DNA from: Pterois miles
Taxonomy: Eukaryota; Chordata; Actinopteri; Perciformes; Scorpaenidae
Reading direction: 5' to 3'
Length of the DNA: 64,000 nucleotides
NCBI GenBank assembly: GCA_947000775.1
Contig: CAMQGK010000334.1
Coordinates: 1,421,001-1,485,000 of the forward strand
Below, piece after piece: positions 12,202 through 24,745 of the stretch. The notes under the pieces are model-generated. The model saw only the letters and a program-made list of their open reading frames with translations. It searched no databases and was not told the DNA's origin. The translations under genes were made by a program, and so were the position numbers. Numbering within the stretch: position 1 is the first letter of the stretch; every line of letters begins with the position of its first letter.

Positions 12202-12429
12202 ATGTCGAAACATACGCACTGTTTGTATTCTGAGACTAATGTTGGGTTCTGGTGGCATGTTTGTTTTGGGGTACAGTTCAGTTTTTCTGTTGTTGTACTG
12301 GACAGGGTTCAACGTTAATGCTTGCCCAGGGCAAATAAAGTCTGTCAGCCGATATTCAGTGAAACTATGCGATCACTATCACTGATCCCCACTAATACTA
12401 CACTGTGAACAACAGAAGGAAGAGCTAGC

Positions 12430-12960
12430 AACGTTAGCTGTTAGCAGCACAGTGCTGCTTGGCTAAATAAAGGAGCTAACATACGGAGGTATGTGTTCCT
12501 GTAGCCCTGCCCAGCATGTCTTCCCTTGTACACCTGTTTAATGTCCAGCCTCATCGCCTCTGTCTTTGTGCTGCCAGTCCTCGTTGTCTTAAACCCTGTA
12601 GTGTTTCCCTCCTTATTCCAGTTCCTGCCCACTCCAGCTGTGCTTTGTCATGTGGTTAACTGCTTGTGTATTTATACCTGCCTGTTCTTTGAGGTCTTTG
12701 TCAGTTCGTTTGTTATCATTCCCAGTGTTGGAGCTGGATTGCTGCTCCTTGTGTTCTACCTCTTTTGGCTTTCCTGCGTTTCTACTTTGTATTCCAAGTT
12801 GGAAAATAAATAGTTTATTCTTGTTCCTGTCTCCTTCCTGTTGCTGTCTCTGCATTTGGGTCCACCTTCCTGTTTCAAATGTGACAATACAGATTTTATT
12901 TTTATTCAATTTTGACTGTATACAACACTGCATGCACACTTTTGCTCTGGGTATATTTTA
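12430..12960 (+). repeat. Probable interspersed repeat tail, family not assigned
   Basis: The segment from 12500 to 12890 (TCTGCATTTGGGTCCACC and neighbouring words) resembles a recurrent teleost retroposon-like tail. This rests on memory of similar sequence and no structural ends were found. The long open frames on both strands are low in information and unlikely to be genes. Confidence 0.3.
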
Positions 12961-15900
12961 GCAGCAAGACCACATGATGTGTTACTGACAATGACTGGAT
13001 TTGCCAAGTGTACCGTGAGGACATTAAGCTAAATCAAAAGGATTGCATGCGATAGATATGTTCCTCGACTGTGCTGTGTCACGCACTATAAGCTCCCCAG
13101 ACTGTTAAGACATTTCAGACGAAGGAGTGAAAAAGTAGAAAAAAACATTTCACGGCAATAAATAGTGACAGTGGTAAGACTTACAGTTTCATTTGATGGT
13201 GAGGCATCCACAGATTTTTGAGGTTTTACAGAGAATCTTGAACAGGCTGGATAAGTAAGGAAACAGCTTTTGGGAGGAAGCTTTAGAGGAGATGGGTGGG
13301 ACTGGTCTTATAGAATTGATGGATACTTTGCCAGAGATTTAGGTCAAAAAATGACTGTGAAAATTCGTTATAACATAACATACTATAAATGCTACAGACA
13401 TGGACGGCTCCCCTCCTGTTATGGGGCAACGCTTGTTATGCTTTTTTTGTGAAACGTGACGATAAGGTACATTTTTTGTGTAAGAATAGAATCTAAACTT
13501 ATTATTTATTGCTCCTGTGAGATCCCTCGAACAAACATGTAGGAAAAGTAATTTGTGTTGTTGGAGTGTTTTGTCCAATGTGCATGTGCTTTAGGGTGAC
13601 TTCTATGCTGTATGATCCTCACACAAGTACAGGCCCTGTCTAAATAAATACTGATCTTTCTTGAAGACCTGTATGTGTGTGTGTTTTATCAGTGCTGAGG
13701 CAGGAAGGGGTGGAAGTATAGAGGTTTTGAAGGACTTTACAACAGCTATCATCCTCTTTCTTTCATCACTTCTAAAATCCATGCAAAGCATATAATATGG
13801 AAAAAAATGGCAATTTGCCATACAGTTTATTATGTTACTTCACCATCTGTGCATTCATCTAACCTCCAGACAACACTTCAATTTCTAGTCAGGAGGCTCA
13901 GCTGTCCCATCACCCTAGTGTTGTTGAAACCGATGTTGTGTTTGGAAACTTATATGTCATGTCAACTAGGTGACGGAGTGGGTTTACATACTGCACAGTC
14001 TACAGCGGTTATAGTTTAAGAGATAATAGTTTAGTACTAAGATCTGGTGGACAGTGGCTGTTTGTGGGAGGATAGAGCTTAGTGTTGCACCTTGTAATCT
14101 GATAACTGTATTTATGTCCTGGCTAAGCGATAGTAACCATTACTAGAAGGACTGCCATTGTATTGTCAAAAGCACATTGAAACTGCATCGAAAATATGAC
14201 AGCCAGATTACTGTAATATCCAGACAGTGTTGTGCTAAAACCTTGGATCCCTTCATCTGCTCTGTAGTCTATTTCTGCAGCCATAGACTGGCATGAAAAA
14301 CGTCATTCGCGAAATTTTCAAGGAAACAGCAGAAAGATACTGCAGTAGAAACATAACAATGCTGTATATCAATTATGTTGTTGTAACCTTGTACAATTTA
14401 AATATGACAGGTTAGGGTATAGACTTAATCGAAGTGGGAGATTGAAGTTCTTGCTGGTACTACTAGGCTACCCCAACCCTCATTGCTTGATATTTTTGTC
14501 TTCCCACCCCTCAGCTTCATGCATCCCTGAACACACCATTCAATGATTGAAACAGTTGACATCATGTATAGCCGATTATTTATTGAAATGATAAAAGTGC
14601 TGCAGAGTTATTTGGTAATTATGACAAAACTGTTCAAGTTTTGAGCTGTTGTTCCAACTTAAGGGGGTATTCACATGAATTTTAACATTCAGGATCTCAT
14701 ATTCCCGATTATGCCACCACCACATGAATGCAGCACTAATGCCCGAGCTCGCAACGTTAATGAAAGTGAAACAGCGTTGCCACGTGTCAACAAATCCAGC
14801 TGCGATTACGGCTATTTGATACACCACGCGGGTGCTTCAGCAGGAGATACATAGCCTATAGTAGTGCACAGATGCCATTTCCAAGGTTGCTAGGCAACAT
14901 CTCGCGGTTACTCACAGAGTGCTTGTCTACATGGGGAGCACAGTCGGACCCCGCGGGTCCAAGCAAGTACGCAGGTTGAGAGACGCTGCCCATTTAAAAA
15001 GACCTTAATAATGCATCAACTAACAGACAAACCGAACCAAAAACTGACTCCTCGGTGGAAGTAACTAACTGTATGTTGACCTAATGGTAACAGGTCTGTT
15101 TTCTTGATGGAAATGTGATCCTGAGTGATGGGTTGCATGTAGGTTTGTATGAAGGACCGCATCATACCGGCAGTTTACCGGCAGGCGCACTTTCCCCCCC
15201 AGACTTAGTCAATCTACATTCAATTACATGTAAACAGGATTAAATGAAGTACCTCAAGCAACCCGTGTTAAAAAATAGTCTTACTTAAAATACAGTCAGT
15301 TGTAAAAGACCTTGCAAATGACACTGTTACATTGCACACAAAGTAAGCCCTTACTAGCCCATAGAGATAACATTCATCACTTATCTGTTACCAAAGATAA
15401 TCTATTTTATGTCTAGAGTTATCAAGACTGATGAAAAATAACTTGCAGCAGTGAGGTTCTCCTGAAGTAAGGGCAGCTGAAGCAGGCACATACTGCACCC
15501 TTTAGGACTATAAAAGGAAAATACACTATGTTGAAAGTCTTGTCCTGGTGCCACAGTGGCCTAAGGTTACATAACTGTGTTGTAACTGTGATGCCCTGTT
15601 TTCTAATGTGAGGCCTTTATCCCATGTCAGCTCCCTCTCTGTCCCTTTTCCCCATACTTTAAAACTTCATTATCTGGGAGAGCATAACATTTTATTCAAG
15701 AAGAAAAACTTAACTGCCCTTGAGCCTCTGGCAACATTGTCAAATGCACATACTACATCCTAAAATGGGTTGTTCTGGTTAAAATTCCCCTCTGCTAATA
15801 TTCAGTATGCTATTATTTCAAGGGCATACACATTGAGGATAGCTACTTCCTTTGTAAGTGCTGATACAACAGAGGCTGTCTCTCAAAGGGGTTCACTTTC

Positions 15901-16482
15901 CACCAACATGCATACAGGCAAACACACTCAATCACAGTCACAAACGCAATTGTGTGACAAAGCCAAGGGAAGGAACCTACTTCCTATTTAACTTGTATCT
16001 ATGCTCTCTGCCTCCTCGTTGGCGAGACATGATTAATGAGGCTTCCCCACCTCTCCATCACTCAGGTGACTGTGGCATGTGTGTCTGTGATGCTCTCCCA
16101 AGCATTGCAACTCTACAGCATGAAACAGAAAGAAAAATATTAAGATAGAAAGAAGAGAAACACAGAGAAAACATTATTTCTATTTAATTACAAGCAGTTG
16201 AGATTTAATTCATCTACTTGTCTCTCAACATCCTTTACACATTATTCACATTGTTACATCTTTTGAGACCCTTCATATCTTTGCATTCTAAAGGTTCATT
16301 GCAACTGCAAACCAATTTTGCTTCCCCTGACATCAAACTGTTGTTTCCATGTAATACTGTACTGGAAATTAATAGCCTTTTCTTCTGAAAACTGTTCATG
16401 GATGTGTTTCTTGTCAATTGTCTTTCTTGTTCTCTCCCTCCTCTCTGTTTCTTTCTTTATCCCTTGTGTCTTTTTGCCCCAG
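12961..16482. other. No gene seen apart from a CpG patch and an X-box
   Basis: Mostly AT-rich DNA without coding features. 14730-14980 is locally richer in CpG and holds the X-box described separately. Confidence 0.45.
14886..14898. promoter_or_regulatory. Perfect palindromic X-box (RFX-type site)
   Basis: GTTGCTAGGCAAC is a symmetrical X-box of the kind bound by RFX transcription factors, which control ciliary and MHC class II genes. It sits in a CpG-containing patch (CGCGGTTACTC just downstream, CCGCGGG near 14955). No adjacent exon was recognised on either strand, so a promoter role is inference. Confidence 0.5.
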
Positions 16483-16579
16483 GTCAGCGAGGTTGCTTTT
16501 GTATTTGACCGACCTTATAGATTGCTGGGAGGCAATGCAGCCCAGACAAAACAAACTGCATCACCAGCTACTGGCAGGG
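16483..16579 (+). CDS. Candidate internal coding exon (97 nt), gene not recognised
   Basis: A long pyrimidine tract (about 16430-16480) ends in TTTTTGCCCCAG. The exon follows and closes at a strong donor, GGG|GTAAGA. One base completes a codon, then 32 full codons are open and read SARLLLYLTDLIDCWEAMQP, then RQNKLHHQLLAG: amphipathic, helix-like and protein-like in composition. This pairing of acceptor, donor and frame is the best exon evidence in the window. I do not recognise the protein. Partner exons were not found here, so flanking introns would be long, as is common in large vertebrate genes. Confidence 0.5.
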
Positions 16580-18104
16580 GTAAGAAATTGTGTACTCATA
16601 ATTTGCTTATGGTTTGCAAATTAAGGGCTGAATTTGCTCCTAGCTCTATTCTGCATCTGTCTCTTCCTTTCTTTTCCCCTATCCCCTCATCCCCCCTCGA
16701 TGCCTTTCTTCCTCTGTTTTCGAGAATAGTTGCGAGGAAAGTAGGCTATTAAATCCTTGAATATATGAGGCAGAGAGGGTATCAAGCGCTCATGTAAATT
16801 ATCCCAATATTTGCATCTGGGTTTCACTGCAAAAAGGTCCCCATCACTTCTACAACCCAATTCCAATTTCATCTAGCGGATAATTGTCAATTCAACCAGG
16901 AGTATAAATCCTATCAATACCCCCCATCAATCCTCCCTCTCACATGTATGCTTATATTCTATCTCGCTCGTTTGTTTGCCTGAATGACTTGTTTCTGTGA
17001 GGAGGGAGGTGATCCGTTTTCTAAATGTACTATTCTCATTGCTGCCTCTGCTATTACTATTTCTCCTTACTTACAGATGAGATGAGCTTTGCTTTTCTGA
17101 GCTGATGGCTGTGGAGAGGAGTGGAGAGGAAACGAGAGGAATAGTGGATGTGAGGTGAAATATTTGTGTTGCTGCTTAAATGTGTGTCTGTGTACATAAA
17201 AACCACAGTGCAACAGTTTCAAAAGGGCATGTGCCATATTAATATCTTCACCATCACGCTTTTCACATCCCTCCATCCCTCTCCTCCACCCTGGTTGTTA
17301 AGAACAACGCTACATGCTTACAAGCTTACGTAGTTCAGATCTGCTCTACTGCAAGACTATGGAAGCCTGAAAATAATATCCCCTCGTCCTTGTACTTCCA
17401 CAATTGGTTGCACTGACAATGACACATGCATTACATGCCCACACATGTATACGGCACTGTCTAGCCAGCTGACCCTGAAAGCTATAGACAAAGTGAGGGA
17501 GGAGAGGCAGAAAGAGGAATGGGTGAGCAGAGACCGATAAAATGAAGTCAGCAGTCTGGTCTATTGGGCCTCTATCAGATGGACACACAGGATATATGCA
17601 GAAGTCATGGAGGACTGAACATAGATAGATTCCCAACCAATGATAAAGGCTGCATTTACTGTAGCGATTGTTAGAGATGGCTTGTCTGAAGATAAGAGAT
17701 GGAAGTGGTAAGGCACTAGCTTCAACAAATGTGTGTTGATTGCAAAGGGAAATCCTTTTTATAATCATCAACCTCCACATGAAGGTCAAAGGGGAGGTTC
17801 AGCTACAAAAATGCAGCACGTGTGGAAGCTACAGATGTTAAAAGTTAATGGACACTGCACATTTTTGTTGTTGGTACTTGAACCTTGATATATTGATACC
17901 ATGTAATACTGAAGTGGTATGCGGACCAGGTAAACATGGAGGTTTCAGAGTAATGTAGACATGCACTGATCGATCCGGCGGCGATCATATTTCCATATTT
18001 TTTTTTATTTTGTCACATTTACACACGTGCCACATAACAGTTTTATGTCGGCACACAGACAGTAACGTCACAGCCACGGTGCTGGACCAAGAACTGAGTG
18101 TGAA
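16580..18104. other. No gene seen; possible intron of the candidate exon
   Basis: Pyrimidine-rich near 16640-16720. No further exon-like segment with both splice sites was found. Confidence 0.4.
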
Positions 18105-18366
18105 CTGGTAGCTGGAGAGGTGCCAGTTTACCTCTTGGGCACTGCCGAGGTGCCCCTGAGCAAGGCACCAAACCCCCAACTGCTCGGGGCGCTTGTCAGG
18201 AGCAGCCCCCTCACTCTGACATCTCTCCATTGTTGCATGTTTGTGCATGTGTGTGTTCGGGTCTGCATGTACCGTGTATAAGTTAACAACAGAGTGAAAA
18301 AAAATTGAATTTCCCCTCGTGGGACTAATAAAGGAATATCTTCTTCTTCTTCTTCTTCTTCTTCTT
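18105..18366 (+). mobile_element. LINE (L2-like) 3' end with (TTC)n tail
   Basis: Contains TGCCCCTGAGCAAGGCACCA and CCAACTGCTCGGGG, then AATTTCCCCTCGTGGGACTA and a TTC microsatellite tail (about 18340-18366). This order is typical of the 3' untranslated end of teleost L2-clade LINEs and the SINEs that borrow it. No coding sequence is attached. Confidence 0.75.
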
Positions 18367-18494
18367 TGGGGAAACATATTTTGGACATGCAGATGGCCGG
18401 TCCATTGGAGCTGGTACTGCGTTATTATGGTGGTGATGCTGGTCATGTTAGCTGATCCTCAGAGTCTTTCATAACGAAATTTGTTATCGCTCCA

Positions 18495-18660
18495 GGGCTC
18501 TCAGGTTCCTGTTGTTGAGTCTGCTCCATACAGCATAATGGGGAGAGCAATGGCTCTGTAGACCAGGAGTTTTGACTGAGCCTGTACATCTCAGTCTTTA
18601 AAGACTCTTTTCCTGAGTCTGGCGTCGGCTCCACTGGCACATCTCAGGCAATGCTTAACC
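18495..18660 (-). pseudogene. RTE-like LINE reverse-transcriptase fragment
   Basis: The minus strand reads HCLRCASGADARLRKRVF, a stop, then AQSKLLVYRAIALPIMLYGA and, after a frameshift, a LRALER-like block. The order RLRKRVF, TKLxVYRAxxLPxLLYG, LERFHQ is the region after the reverse-transcriptase core in RTE/BovB-type LINE ORF2. Only about 55 codons remain, with at least one stop and one frameshift. Dead fragment. Confidence 0.7.
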
Positions 18661-20026
18661 TCTTCAGTGTGAGTGAAGAAGATATAAAACTGCAATTTGT
18701 CAGAACTGCAAGTCCAAAATAAGCCATCGAGGAACAACCTTAAAAACATTTGGAACAACTAATTTAAACAGACACGTATTATATTGTAATTCATTTCTAT
18801 GCATGCTGCTCAGAGTAATCACAGTGACCGACTCGACTGCCGACAGCACCGGGTCTCTCCCTGGCACAGTCCTGGGATAAATTAAATGATGCGGTCAAGC
18901 TAAATTCAGTCAAAATGAGTGAATGGGTGAAGTTAAATTAGTGCGCTGTCAGGATGTCTCTTCTTTGCCACTAATTCTGTTCTTTCTTTCTTAAGAGTAA
19001 ATGATGATTACATATGTTTTCAAAAATGATGCCAGTCACATTATGTTAGGGCACAAAAAAAAAAACAGTACAAGTATTTGACCACATTAATGGCTGGCTA
19101 GGTAAATCAGCCTTTAATGATAATGGAAGGCCCAAGGTTTAGTCCCTGCCTGTTTCACTGAAAACTCTCAGCAATTTCAGCTACTTCTATTAAAATGGAT
19201 AGACTAGACTGGAGATAAACACTTGATTGATTGATTTGTGTTTTGTATCCAGGAAAAGGGTAGCTATACATAGTGAAGTTAAAGATGCAAGGAGATAAAC
19301 TGAAAGATAAGAAATGTTAGTGTGCAAGTAGCTTTATATAAATATTGCTGCTGAATACAGAGCAGGATTGATTCGTCATGCCAAAGGGGTCTTGGTGATG
19401 ACAGCCAGAGCCCAAATGACAAATCTGTCTGCGCACGTTGGACTTAGACACGTTCAGTTATCAATAATTGCATTGCTGATGTAAATTCAAATATGTAATT
19501 TTTATGGTGCAAAGAGGACTCAACTTGAAGAATGCTGCCATTGATGTCAGAAAAGTAAGAGGAAGCTGATCACAGATGGACTGGGGTAAAGTTTTACAGG
19601 TAGAGAGCAGCTCCCGACATTTGTTAATAAAACAGGTACATGGAGCTGCAGCCTGTGTGGGTTGCAGCCTAGTAACAGCAGTCCAAAGTCTAAAATCACT
19701 GTCAATGGTTAAATAATCTTCATATCCACTATAGTGCTAGCTAGCAAACACACCATCATGCTTTCACTCTTGCGACTGAGTGCTCATTTATCATGTCTGA
19801 CTAATGCACTCTGGTTAAATCCTTTTCCCCCCCACTGTCTGGCGCCTTTTCTTTTTGTTGTCTATATATTATACAGATAATGACGATAATAAGGGTAATG
19901 ATGGCGATGGTTCCTCAGATATTTACTGTGAAATTATGTAACATTTGAAAGCAAAAATAACACTGCACTAACACAAGTTGGATTCATAAGTAGTGTAGGA
20001 AATTAAGGGGTGCAAAGGGCAAAAAT
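18661..20026. other. No gene seen
   Basis: AT-rich DNA, no recognisable exons or complete repeats. The word ATGCTGCTCAGAGTAATCAC near 18803 is close to the reverse complement of sequence near 830-850, but the shared stretch is short. Confidence 0.4.
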
Positions 20027-20106
20027 GCATTACAGCTAGTGTGGCTGTTGAATCTAAACCTCATTCCTGGACTTAATGGTCAGACCAGAGGGAATAAACA
20101 TAACCA
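20027..20106 (+). repeat. 80-bp direct duplicate, left copy
   Basis: Identical except at one base to 21905-21984 (for example AACCTCATTCCTGGACTTAA in both). The sequence on either side of the two copies differs. See the finding on this duplication. Confidence 0.9.
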
Positions 20107-20127
20107 GTTTAGGTCCTAATTTTATAT

Positions 20128-20460
20128 TAAAGGGACAGTTCAGGTGTTTTGAAGTGTGGTTGTATGAGGTACTTCTCCATAGTCATTTAAGCCACCTAAA
20201 AGAAATTCAATATCAGTTTAAGTGTACACTGTATTTAGATTTATTTTTTTCCAACGGCGAACTGAAGCTTTGAAAATGTTTGTTATGCTTTTTTTAATGT
20301 TTTTAATGCTTTTTATTTACTGATGTTGGCACAAGGTGGTGATTGCTGTATATGTTTTAATCTGGGCTCATTTCACATTAAAGACAGCCACTTAGCGCCC
20401 CCAGAAATTTGCAAATACAAGTTTTTTATATTTTTTCTATTTCCTACACTGTTCATACTC
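20128..20460. repeat. Decayed interspersed repeat (AAAGGGACAGTTCAGGTG type)
   Basis: Begins AAAGGGACAGTTCAGGTGTT and continues GGTTGTATGAGGTACTTCTC, wording I recognise from a common teleost repeat. No right end could be placed. Confidence 0.4.
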
Positions 20461-20549
20461 AATAGAGGTGCAACGGTACTACGGCTATGTACTGGCAAGA
20501 ATCTGTTGATACGATACATATCATGATACAGGGGTTACTCTGCTAAATT

Positions 20550-20933
20550 TGAAAAATATTTCAACTGATGACCGGCCACCTTAACCGATTACTAACCGTT
20601 AACAGACAGGATTAGTGTGTTTCATATAGCAGTGCGCTAGCTGCAGTGTATGAGCACAACAGATAACTGAGTCCCCAGCTCCCACAGTATGAGTGTAGTG
20701 TCATGGACATGCAGCCACTTTCCCAGTAAAAGTCGGCACCACCACCACATCATTTAGTTTAGTTTAGCAAGTTGTCAGCTGTGTGACTGCCCGGCATAAC
20801 CATACTCTGTCACCGGCCGTAACTTTAGTGATTGTTTGACAAACTATGTGTGCTATGTTAACAGCTGTAGTGCTGCTGGTGGATTTGTGCCCACTGCTGT
20901 CACACACACGTGCGATGTTAGTGTCCTACAGAC

Positions 20934-20998
<65 letters not shown>

Positions 20999-21345
20999 CG
21001 GCGGTGAGTGTGGGTTTGTCGGTGGCATTGTAGCTGTGAACGTAAGTGTAGAAGTGTGTGTACAATTTATTTGTCATGAATAACTGCTACAAGACGTCAA
21101 GACCGGAGCCAACTTCCTGTATCTTGCAGCACCGACTCACATCTCTTATGGTGGACCAGCTTTCCTTAAAAGTATAAAGTGCACTTAAATTTGTGGGAGC
21201 TCAGAAAAGCTGGGATGAAGAGCTCCTGATCAAGTTCTGCTCAGTTTTTAATGTATTATTAATATATTTCTTTTCAGCGTTTAACTGATAGTATTCATCA
21301 GATAAAATTATTAATGTCAGATAACGATTAAATGTAATTTTAGGA
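20550..21345 (-). mobile_element. hAT-like element (TTAACCGTTAACC family), reversed copy with GT tract
   Basis: Reverse-oriented relative to 48139-49290. Shared blocks, in matching order, include CCGATTACTAACCGTTAAC, CATGCAGCCACTTTCCCAGT, GGCGGCGGTGAGTGTG, CTTCCTGTATCTTGC and GGTGGACCAGCTTTCC. The terminal bases at the high-coordinate end are lost. Contains the (GT)n tract at 20937-20997. Confidence 0.75.
20937..20997. repeat. (GT)n microsatellite inside hAT copy
   Basis: About 30 GT units immediately before GGCGGCGGTGAGTG. The homologous position in the copy at 32455-32475 has only a short GTGTGTG run. Confidence 0.97.
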
Positions 21346-21904
21346 AAACTGTCAGTATTATAAATAACTCTCCACCATATGTATAAAATCATAACTAAAA
21401 ATTCTGTACTATTTTTAGATGATATGCAATATGCATCAACCTTTCGGTATGCCCCGTCACCCAAACAGCTGTTTATGTCTACCATTTACATGTTGAAGCA
21501 TGCTAGTTAGCTCAGTTAGCTGGGTCAATTAAGCTCAAAAGACAAAAATTTGTGTCAAACTTTATGCCAACAGTGTTACACTGAAGTCGGGTATGTCTGT
21601 CAGGTATATCTGTGGATACTATAAATTAGTAGAAACAAACTGGATGGTGAATCCTTCTCTCCACAGCATTAACACAGCCTCCTAATGCAGATTCAGACTG
21701 TGCCAAAGTAACTAATGTTATAGTGTTTACTGCTGCGTATATGACCACACTTTGTCATAGACAATAAAGAATTAAAGCACACAAAAATGCACACAAAAGA
21801 TCCACAAGGCTGTAATTGGTGCAAACATTAAACTCCTTTGATTTAGGTAACAACAGATTTGGCTCCCTGCGTTTCCATCAAGCTATTTTTATGGTGTTTG
21901 ATGA
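21346..21904. other. No gene seen, between hAT copy and duplicate
   Basis: AT-rich unassigned sequence with TTAGCTCAGTTAGCTGG near 21506. No coding signature. Confidence 0.4.
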
Positions 21905-21984
21905 GCATTAGAGCTAGTGTGGCTGTTGAATCTAAACCTCATTCCTGGACTTAATGGTCAGACCAGAGGGAATAAACATAACCA
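21905..21984 (+). repeat. 80-bp direct duplicate, right copy
   Basis: Partner of 20027-20106, one mismatch in 80 bases. Confidence 0.9.
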
Positions 21985-23070
21985 AAACTTTGTTGTGGAA
22001 GTGAGTGAAAGACGACAACTTTAAAAGAACAGGTTAACAAACCTGCGAGGTCCAAATACACTAACAGCAGGGCCTCGCAAACACACAAATGTACACACAC
22101 AATGACAGGCACAAGCATCTCACACACAAATGCACACTGGGAGATACACAAACACTAATTCACTCACTCGCACAGACACACATCAGATTAGTGGAGCCAC
22201 AGGCTCTAAAGCCACAAACAGCAGGAACTTAATTGAAGCAGGCAGGAACCAAAGACTGTCCTGAGCATGTCAAACGCTTCCCCTTGCCACTGAGATTGTG
22301 ACACACACTTCTGAACCAATGGGTCATCATTATCAAAGAGATGCATGACTCACCTGCTCTCACTCTCTTTCTCTCTGACTCCGTCCATCCCTCTCTCCCT
22401 TGTTTCCCCTGTCTTTCATTATCAATGAGACACATGACTGCTCACAGCTGCAATGCATCAAGGGAGCCATAAAACAGGTCAAAATAAATATTCTCCAGAC
22501 ACACGCTTTAGACTCAGAATAGGACAGGCTCTGATGGACTAAGGAGAGAAAAAGGTGACGCAGAGGAAGAGAAAGACAGAGATTGACTGTGTGTTTATGA
22601 AGGAAGATGGCACTCCAATTTGTACCTCAGAGAGGTTTTCTATATTTCTATCATCCAAGTTGCGTATTGGATAGGTAGACATGTGGACAAAGACGAATCA
22701 CTCTAATCACTGACAACAGTGGAAATTGGTCTGTGAGTATTTTGGCAGCCCACTCTACCACAAAGCGTACAGAGCACACATGCATAGCGTTCAGGTCTGG
22801 TTTGACGCTGGGATGTCAAATCATTTTCTGCCCTTACATTGTGATCGCTCTGAGCACATTAATTTTGTCTAATTATGGCAAGGAGTTGTAACAGAGATTT
22901 TCCTGAAAATCTTGAGATCTTTCTCATTAAATACACTTTTAAATCCATTCTATGACTACTGCAATCTTCAACATAATGAAAAAATAATAACTGATGATTT
23001 TAATATTAACATAATTGTCATTATGTCTAAACTTGACAGACAGATTTAGTAATAAACAGTTGGGATATAA
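21985..23070. other. No gene seen
   Basis: CA-rich patch at 22076-22180 and pyrimidine-rich patch at 22355-22420. No exon or terminal repeat recognised. Confidence 0.4.
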
Positions 23071-23805
23071 CAGAGATGTCCTGATTTCGGTTTTAAATAG
23101 ATAATCAACTGAAATGAGATTTTGATTTTGACCTTTGAAAATCCTTCTGCTGCCCTCCTGAAGTCATTGGTGCCCCGATGTGCCCACCCGCCTGTTATCA
23201 GCGCCATCCCACCATTTTCACCTTTCAGCAGTTGTTGTTGGTGTGTCTTGGGTTTCTACAGTCTGAATATGTTCCCATATTTTAAGGAGATGTGTATCAT
23301 TTCCCGCTTTTGTTCCAAATTCAGTCGCTCTGACAGGTCATCAGTCTAAACTACATACAAAAATATGGAGAGGAGTGGCAATCAAACCCTGAATTAAAAA
23401 AACCCTAAGTAACTCTTCTGCATCCATTATAAGTGCACTAAAACTTTATTTTTTCGTCCAAAAGTTTATTTGACAAAGTTTACTTTTTTTGATTACCTCT
23501 TTCATGTATTCAATATTTAGTTTATACATTATTTTTATTAAATATATGAGTGCACTGCAGTGCAGACACAAAATGTAGATTAGAAAGACAGACCATAGGT
23601 GTTGGTCAATAAATGTTTACTGAAGTTGAGAAATGTTATTATTAAGTTATTATGAAGCTGTTATATTTTATAAAATGGAGGAAAAAAAGAAAATCACCCA
23701 AACATATCGGCCCCCAAAAATCTGCATCATATATCGGCCATAGACCGTCCTGATTCTGTAATAAATCGGCATCGGCCGTAAAAAAACCATATCGGTCGAC
23801 CTCTA
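23071..23805. mobile_element. hAT-like non-autonomous element (AGAGGTCGACCGATATGG type)
   Basis: The left end reads CAGAGATGTCCTGATTTCGG. The reverse complement of the right end reads TAGAGGTCGACCGATATGG, preceded by repeated ATCGGC words. About 735 bp with no readable transposase. Confidence 0.65.
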
Positions 23806-24745
23806 TTCCAAAGTACAAGAATTAAACATTGTGATTTCAATGTGTTGGACTACATCTTGGCCAAACACAGTGACTTTTTGGAGTCTCCAAGATTTAACAT
23901 CTTTATGGGGGGACGTAACCCACAAAATGAAAGTATTACTCTTTGGTTTTTGCTCACATTAAGCACATTAAGCTGTCTGTTGCTTGTGCTGCTGCTGCTG
24001 CTGCTGTTAAGTTGAATTTGAAATTGTTGAAACTGTGTTTCTTGAGAGCATCTTGACACAGCTCTGTCAACCCATCATTTTTCTCAGTTTTGGTAAAATA
24101 CATTTCCCCATTTTAATCCTGTGTCCCTGTGTTCATATACTTCTTGTTATATAAAAAATATACAGTATGTCAAAAAATCAGCACCAAGCATTCAAATTCA
24201 TAAATGTATATGTGTATTAGATGTCTGTTTATTATTTATATAAATTTTAGTCATCTTTTTTAAATGATCTGATCATTGTTTCTTTATTATTTCAATCATT
24301 ACTTTGAATGTATCATATTTTTTATATTTTCATTTACTCATTATTATAATAGTTATGTAATTATCGTATATTTGATATAAGGATAGGGTCATTACATCAT
24401 ATTTTCCTATTTTCCTTGATTTTATTTTATTTCACTTTCTGGTTTCAATGTCTGTTTTAAAAACAAAAAAGAAATGTCAATACATGTGGGAACTGAATTG
24501 TCATTTATTAGCATTTTGTTAAGTATTTTTACATCAAAATCCCCATCAAATTGATTGATTGAATTGATTAGTTCTCATTAATTATAAATAGATAGATATA
24601 ATATATATATATATTATGACAAAAACAAAAACAAAATATATTTTTATTTTTCATTTTTTAAAGAAGATTTTAAATTTTTACACATATTTTACATTACATT
24701 TATACATTACACTATATATATAAAATTATATATATCATCATAGCA
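23806..24745. other. No gene; AT-rich, short (CTG)n
   Basis: A (CTG)n run of about 7 units at 23984-24007. An AT dinucleotide run lies near 24600-24615, and poly-T/A-rich DNA lies at 24630-24740 beside the coiled-coil relic. Confidence 0.5.

Noticed and set aside
17346..17789. 147-codon minus-strand frame
   Set aside because: No recognisable motif; the plus strand of the same region looks equally non-coding.
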